NCBI GenBank assembly: GCA_910579645.1 | Contig: CAJTVK010000152.1 | Location: forward strand, 1-9,406 | Source of the DNA: an uncultured Lachnospiraceae bacterium | Lineage (GTDB): Bacteria; Bacillota; Clostridia; Lachnospirales; Lachnospiraceae | Direction of reading: 5' to 3' | Length of the DNA: 9,406 bases | Shown here: positions 6,475-9,406 of the stretch, in pieces | How the letters are laid out: the number at the start of each line of letters is the position of its first letter | Numbering within the stretch: the first letter of the stretch is position 1 | The notes under the pieces: model-generated | What the model was told of the DNA's origin: nothing | Databases searched by the model: none | Seen by the model: only the letters and a program-made list of their open reading frames with translations | Translations under genes and position numbers: made by a program

Positions 6475-9045
6475 TCAATGCGCAATGTCAAACACCGACC
6501 GCACCCGGAACTGCTTTGCATCCCCTTCCACGATTTTCACCCGTTTCTCCCCTGCCTGCATGTCAAAAAAGTTATCGGACAGCCGCACATCCCCGTCTGT
6601 CCCCTCTATGCAGACCTTCTGCGCAAATGCCGCCGCTCTTACCACCACTTCATCCCCCTGCACGCTGCAGGTAAGCTGTGGGTCTAAAAAACGGTAATGC
6701 TTCGGTGCGGTAAACAGGCAGTTATTGGCGGATACCGTTTCCCCGTCCACCACAAACTCATAATCCAAGTTTATGGACAGTTCATCGTACGCCGCGAGAT
6801 CCATTTTTTCCAGCCATACCCCGGACAGCGCCGGAACCGTCACCTGCTCACTGCCCTCCGTCAGCACGCTGCTGTCCGGGCTGCGCAGCTTCCACCGCAC
6901 CTGACCGCTTACCTCCCGCATGGTTTCGTTTGCCACATGGAGCCTTGCCGACTTCTCAATCGGTGCGGGCTGGGCTATGCAGAACGGCCTTTCGCTCAGT
7001 TCCCCTTTTTCCTCACAGGAAACCATCACCGGCGCAAACATCCTCTTTTCCGCATAGTGCAGGGCTTTCCACCGGCCGTAATAATCAATGCTGGACCAGG
7101 AAGCCACCGGCCAGATATCGTTCAGCTGCCATACTACCGCACCCATACAGCGTCCCCGGTACCGGCGGAAATGCTCCACCCCGTACCGGATGGCATCCGC
7201 CTGCAGCAGCTGGGAGGCATAGAGTAAACTGTCAAAATCTTTCGGATAAAGGTAAGTTGCCGACAGATAATTCATAATCTTACCGTTTGCCGCCTGATTC
7301 CGCTGATGCATCTCCATCACTCTGGAGAAAATATTCCGATCCTCCTCCCGGGTAAAGGTCTCCACCGTCCTCAGGCAGGGAAACGACTGGAAACCGAATT
7401 CCGACAGATAACGGAACCGGAATTTCCGGTATTCGGTAAAAGGCTTATTGCCATGCCATACATCCCAATAATGGGTATCCCCGCGGTTCTCGTCCCAAGG
7501 ATTGTCATAATTGCCGCCGGAAGAAGGGGAGGACGGCCAATAAAAGGTCTGGGGATCCTCCTCTTTCAGAATCTTGGGGATAATATATTCGAAAATTTTA
7601 ATGTAATCATACTTCTGTTTCTCGGACGGTTTCCATGCCCCGTCCAGAGTCTGCGTCTCCATCTCATTATTGCCGCACCAAAGCCCGAGACAGGCATGAT
7701 GCCTGATCCGCCTTACGTTTTCCCTGATTTCCTCCGTGATATTGGCCTCAAATTCATCGTCCAGTTCATAGGACGCACAGGCAAACATAAAGTCCTGCCA
7801 GACCACAAGCCCCAATTCGTCACATATATCATAAAAAAAGTCGTCCAAGTAATAGCCGCCGCCCCAGACACGGATGCAATTGTAATTGACCGCTATGCAG
7901 TCCTCTAACAGCTTTCTCGTCCTCTGCGCCGTGACACGGCCAAGAATATTGTCCTCCGGGATATAGTCCGCACCCATGGCAAATATTTTCACGCCGTTCA
8001 CCTCATGGGCAAAACAGTTCCCCCACCGGTCGGCTTCCGTATTCACCGTCATCGTCCGCAGCCCGATACGCTTTTCCCACAAGTCCAGCAGCTTCCCGTC
8101 CCCGTCTTCCAGCCTTACCTGTACCTGATACAGCGGCTGTTCCCCATAACCGTGGGGCCACCACAAAGCCGGATTTTCAATCCGCAGTTTATACCTATTC
8201 TCCCCTGTCCCCGGCTCATAAATCTGTCCGTCCGGCCCGGTCACTTTGATTTTCACTTCCGTACGGTCAGCCCTTACTTCCTTCCCTCCGGTTCCGTCTG
8301 CATTTTTCTGCGCTCCGGCTCCGCCTGCGCTCTCTTTATGTCCACTTTCTTTATGGTCACCCTCTTTGCCGCAGGATCCGTCACGGAATAGTTCCACCGT
8401 TACATCCACATCCAGTTCCACCGCATCCGCTTCATGCACCTGTGTCACATACACCGATTCCAGTCTTGCATTTTCCACCGCCAACAGCCATACCTTTCGG
8501 AAAATACCCGCATCGGGCAGCCTCGGCCCCCAGTCCCACCCGGACATGCAGTGGGCCTTCCGTAAATGGGGAAAGCCTTCGATGCATTCCAAGCTGCCGC
8601 CGGTATAGACTTTTCCGTTTTCTTCCCTGCAGAATTGCGTGGGGGAATGAAATATCACCTTCAGTTCGTTCACTCCGGCTCTTGCCAATTCCTGTACATC
8701 ATATTCCCAGCTTCGGTACATATTGCAGGCATGTCCCAGGTATTCTCCGTTCCAGTAAATGTCCGCCAAAGTATCCAGCCCGTCAAACCGCAGCAGGAGC
8801 CCGTCTGCCTGCAGCAGTTCTTCCTCCACTTCCACTTCCGTCAGAAACTCAAAATCATTTTCCATCAGCTTCAGGGCATCCAATTCGTTATCCCTGTAAT
8901 ACGGGTCCGGCATCAAGCCTTTTTCCAGCAAAGTGCCGTATACAGACCCGGGTACCGCGGTATTTATATACTCTTCCGGAATTCCATACACATTATCTCC
9001 CAATATACGCATTTTCCATATGCCGTCCAGTTCTTTCTTAAGCAT
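6475..9045 (-). CDS. Beta-mannosidase, glycoside hydrolase family 2
   Basis: The 856-residue enzyme, expected to be EC 3.2.1.25, would release mannose from the non-reducing end of beta-mannosides such as mannooligosaccharides or N-glycan cores. It has the GH2 order: a jelly-roll sugar-binding domain (1-195, with MSGWDWGPRLPDAGIFR), an immunoglobulin-like domain (about 196-330, with LWWPHGYGEQPLY), a TIM barrel (about 335-660) and C-terminal beta domains. The acid/base is E461 in GLWCGNNEME and the nucleophile is E549 in YLSEFGFQS; VVWQLNDIWPVASWSS is also typical of the family. No signal peptide is present, so it acts in the cytoplasm on imported sugars. An unusual hydrophilic insert lies at about 222-262. 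ATG 9045 is preceded by a weak AAGGCGG about 10 bases away. A promoter and cre-like site lie upstream. No sugar transporter is seen in the window. Confidence 0.94.
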   Translation of the reverse strand: MLKKELDGIWKMRILGDNVYGIPEEYINTAVPGSVYGTLLEKGLMPDPYYRDNELDALKLMENDFEFLTEVEVEEELLQADGLLLRFDGLDTLADIYWNGEYLGHACNMYRSWEYDVQELARAGVNELKVIFHSPTQFCREENGKVYTGGSLECIEGFPHLRKAHCMSGWDWGPRLPDAGIFRKVWLLAVENARLESVYVTQVHEADAVELDVDVTVELFRDGSCGKEGDHKESGHKESAGGAGAQKNADGTGGKEVRADRTEVKIKVTGPDGQIYEPGTGENRYKLRIENPALWWPHGYGEQPLYQVQVRLEDGDGKLLDLWEKRIGLRTMTVNTEADRWGNCFAHEVNGVKIFAMGADYIPEDNILGRVTAQRTRKLLEDCIAVNYNCIRVWGGGYYLDDFFYDICDELGLVVWQDFMFACASYELDDEFEANITEEIRENVRRIRHHACLGLWCGNNEMETQTLDGAWKPSEKQKYDYIKIFEYIIPKILKEEDPQTFYWPSSPSSGGNYDNPWDENRGDTHYWDVWHGNKPFTEYRKFRFRYLSEFGFQSFPCLRTVETFTREEDRNIFSRVMEMHQRNQAANGKIMNYLSATYLYPKDFDSLLYASQLLQADAIRYGVEHFRRYRGRCMGAVVWQLNDIWPVASWSSIDYYGRWKALHYAEKRMFAPVMVSCEEKGELSERPFCIAQPAPIEKSARLHVANETMREVSGQVRWKLRSPDSSVLTEGSEQVTVPALSGVWLEKMDLAAYDELSINLDYEFVVDGETVSANNCLFTAPKHYRFLDPQLTCSVQGDEVVVRAAAFAQKVCIEGTDGDVRLSDNFFDMQAGEKRVKIVEGDAKQFRVRSVFDIAH
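8260..8382 (-). other. Low-complexity insert in the second domain of the beta-mannosidase
   Basis: Residues about 222-262 are rich in Gly, Lys, Glu, Asp, His and Ala and contain the near-repeat HKES-G-HKES. They interrupt the immunoglobulin-like domain between a strand ending VTVELFRDG and one starting TEVKIKVTG. The stretch has no hydrophobic core residues, so it is probably a disordered surface loop. It may have expanded by slippage or short duplication; the reading frame is preserved. Confidence 0.6.
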
Positions 9046-9100
9046 TCTTTTTTCCGCCTTTCGTTCTGTTATTTCTTGTTTTCTTTTTGTCTGTTTTTTC

Positions 9101-9114
9101 TTTATTCGCTTTCA
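9101..9114 (-). promoter_or_regulatory. cre-like site (possible CcpA control)
   Basis: On the minus strand this reads TGAAAGCGAATAAA. Compared with the catabolite-responsive element TGWAANCGNTNWCA, it has the left half TGAAANCG intact and misses two fixed positions in the right half. It lies about 75 bases downstream of the candidate start point and 56 bases before the beta-mannosidase start, a place where CcpA could block elongation. Carbon control would suit a glycosidase, but the match is partial. Confidence 0.35.
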
Positions 9115-9189
9115 CAAGATCATTGGCTCCTGTCTTTTCTCCTGTATGCCTGCCTTTCTTTCCCCTGGCGATTACCTCTTTTGAAAAAA

Positions 9190-9218
9190 ATTGTATCATA
9201 AAGCAGGCGGAATGCAAA
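9190..9218 (-). promoter_or_regulatory. Candidate sigma-A promoter for the beta-mannosidase gene
   Basis: On the minus strand, TTTGCA (9218-9213) and TACAAT (9195-9190) are 17 bases apart; TTGCAT with 16 bases is the alternative reading of the -35 box. An A-rich tract lies just upstream of the -35. Transcription would start near 9183 and give a purine-rich leader of about 138 bases. No comparable promoter was seen before the ATPase, DUF5682 or VWA genes. Confidence 0.5.
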
Positions 9219-9253
9219 CCTTTTTCCTTTGTTTTATCCGGTAAGTTATGATG

Positions 9254-9331
9254 GGGACGGAGGACAGAGGACAGAGGAGGCGGAGAAGCACTTGGGGCCT
9301 GGCAGTCTTTGCTCCCTGTCTTGGGGCATGG
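9254..9331. repeat. Short G-rich direct repeats
   Basis: AGGACAG occurs twice in tandem (9261-9274), with related GGGACGG before and AGGAGG after it. A second pair, CTTGGGGCCTGG (9291-9302) and CTTGGGGCATGG (9320-9331), matches at 11 of 12 bases with a 29-base period. No gene is found in 9241-9406 on either strand. The tract lies upstream of the beta-mannosidase promoter. Confidence 0.5.
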
Positions 9332-9406
9332 GCCGGCCGGGACGGCATATAGGTTTCCGGTTCCGTCTGAAAAAATGATGATATTTCTTACTGCTTTTTC
9401 GGCTCC

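Noticed and set aside
6452..6478. TTG start at 6478 for the AAA-ATPase_like remnant
   Set aside because: ATG 6451 has a GGAGG site 4 bases upstream and begins exactly at the family's MGIYLN start.
9112..9123. Tiny leader ORF (ATG ATC TTG TGA, minus strand) with AGGAG before it
   Set aside because: Three codons with no regulatory residue pattern; such an arrangement is common by chance in a purine-rich leader.
8566..9201. Plus-strand open frame with a hydrophobic, Phe-rich C-terminal end
   Set aside because: It is antisense to the beta-mannosidase N-terminus and its purine-rich leader; the Phe/Ser/Leu run simply reflects the pyrimidine-rich plus strand.
1..9406. CRISPR array, tRNA or rRNA gene
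   Set aside because: No regularly spaced repeats of suitable length and no tRNA or rRNA signature were seen on reading either strand.

Overview
The window looks like chromosomal DNA from a Clostridia member, most likely Lachnospiraceae. The clues are the Rpn-type nuclease with a GKAEG-rich tail, the remnant of an AAA-ATPase_like/DUF1703 gene, purine-rich ribosome binding sites, and strong similarity of all proteins to families common in that group. This is inferred from remembered family patterns; no search was run.

Left region (1-1422, genes on +). A single Rpn/PD-(D/E)XK nuclease ('transposase-like') gene, 156-1138, is broken by an apparent 2-base TA duplication near 609-612. It sits in a unit (about 61-1256) whose tips carry short inverted repeats (CTAGAATT / AATTTCTAG) and are flanked by TACAT direct repeats, so it may be a small mobile element. 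Downstream, 1289-1383 can fold into a long stem with alternative inner hairpins and looks like a dispersed structured repeat or small RNA.

Central region (1423-6274, all on -). Reading leftward there is a three-gene cassette: a YehL-type MoxR AAA+ ATPase, a DUF5682 protein and a VWA (CoxE/YehP-like) protein with an intact MIDAS. The first two genes overlap. This resembles the poorly understood E. coli yehL-yehM-yehP group, but the SWIM zinc-finger partner often found with it is not present here. The DUF5682 protein carries a motif set (HH, EGP, ER-x-x-x-MA, GGFH-x-x-GL) that resembles the TraB/Tiki/EreA/ChaN superfamily. That suggests a metal-dependent enzyme or binding protein worked on by an ATPase/VWA chaperone pair.

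Right region (6296-9406, on -). Immediately upstream of the ATPase is a 51-codon N-terminal remnant of an AAA-ATPase_like gene, ending at the Gly just before the Walker A Lys. Upstream of that is an intact cytoplasmic GH2 beta-mannosidase with both catalytic glutamates. It has a candidate promoter, a long purine-rich leader and a cre-like site. No convincing promoter was seen between this gene and the ATPase, so the cassette may be transcribed from the beta-mannosidase promoter. The last 160 bases hold short G-rich repeats and no gene.
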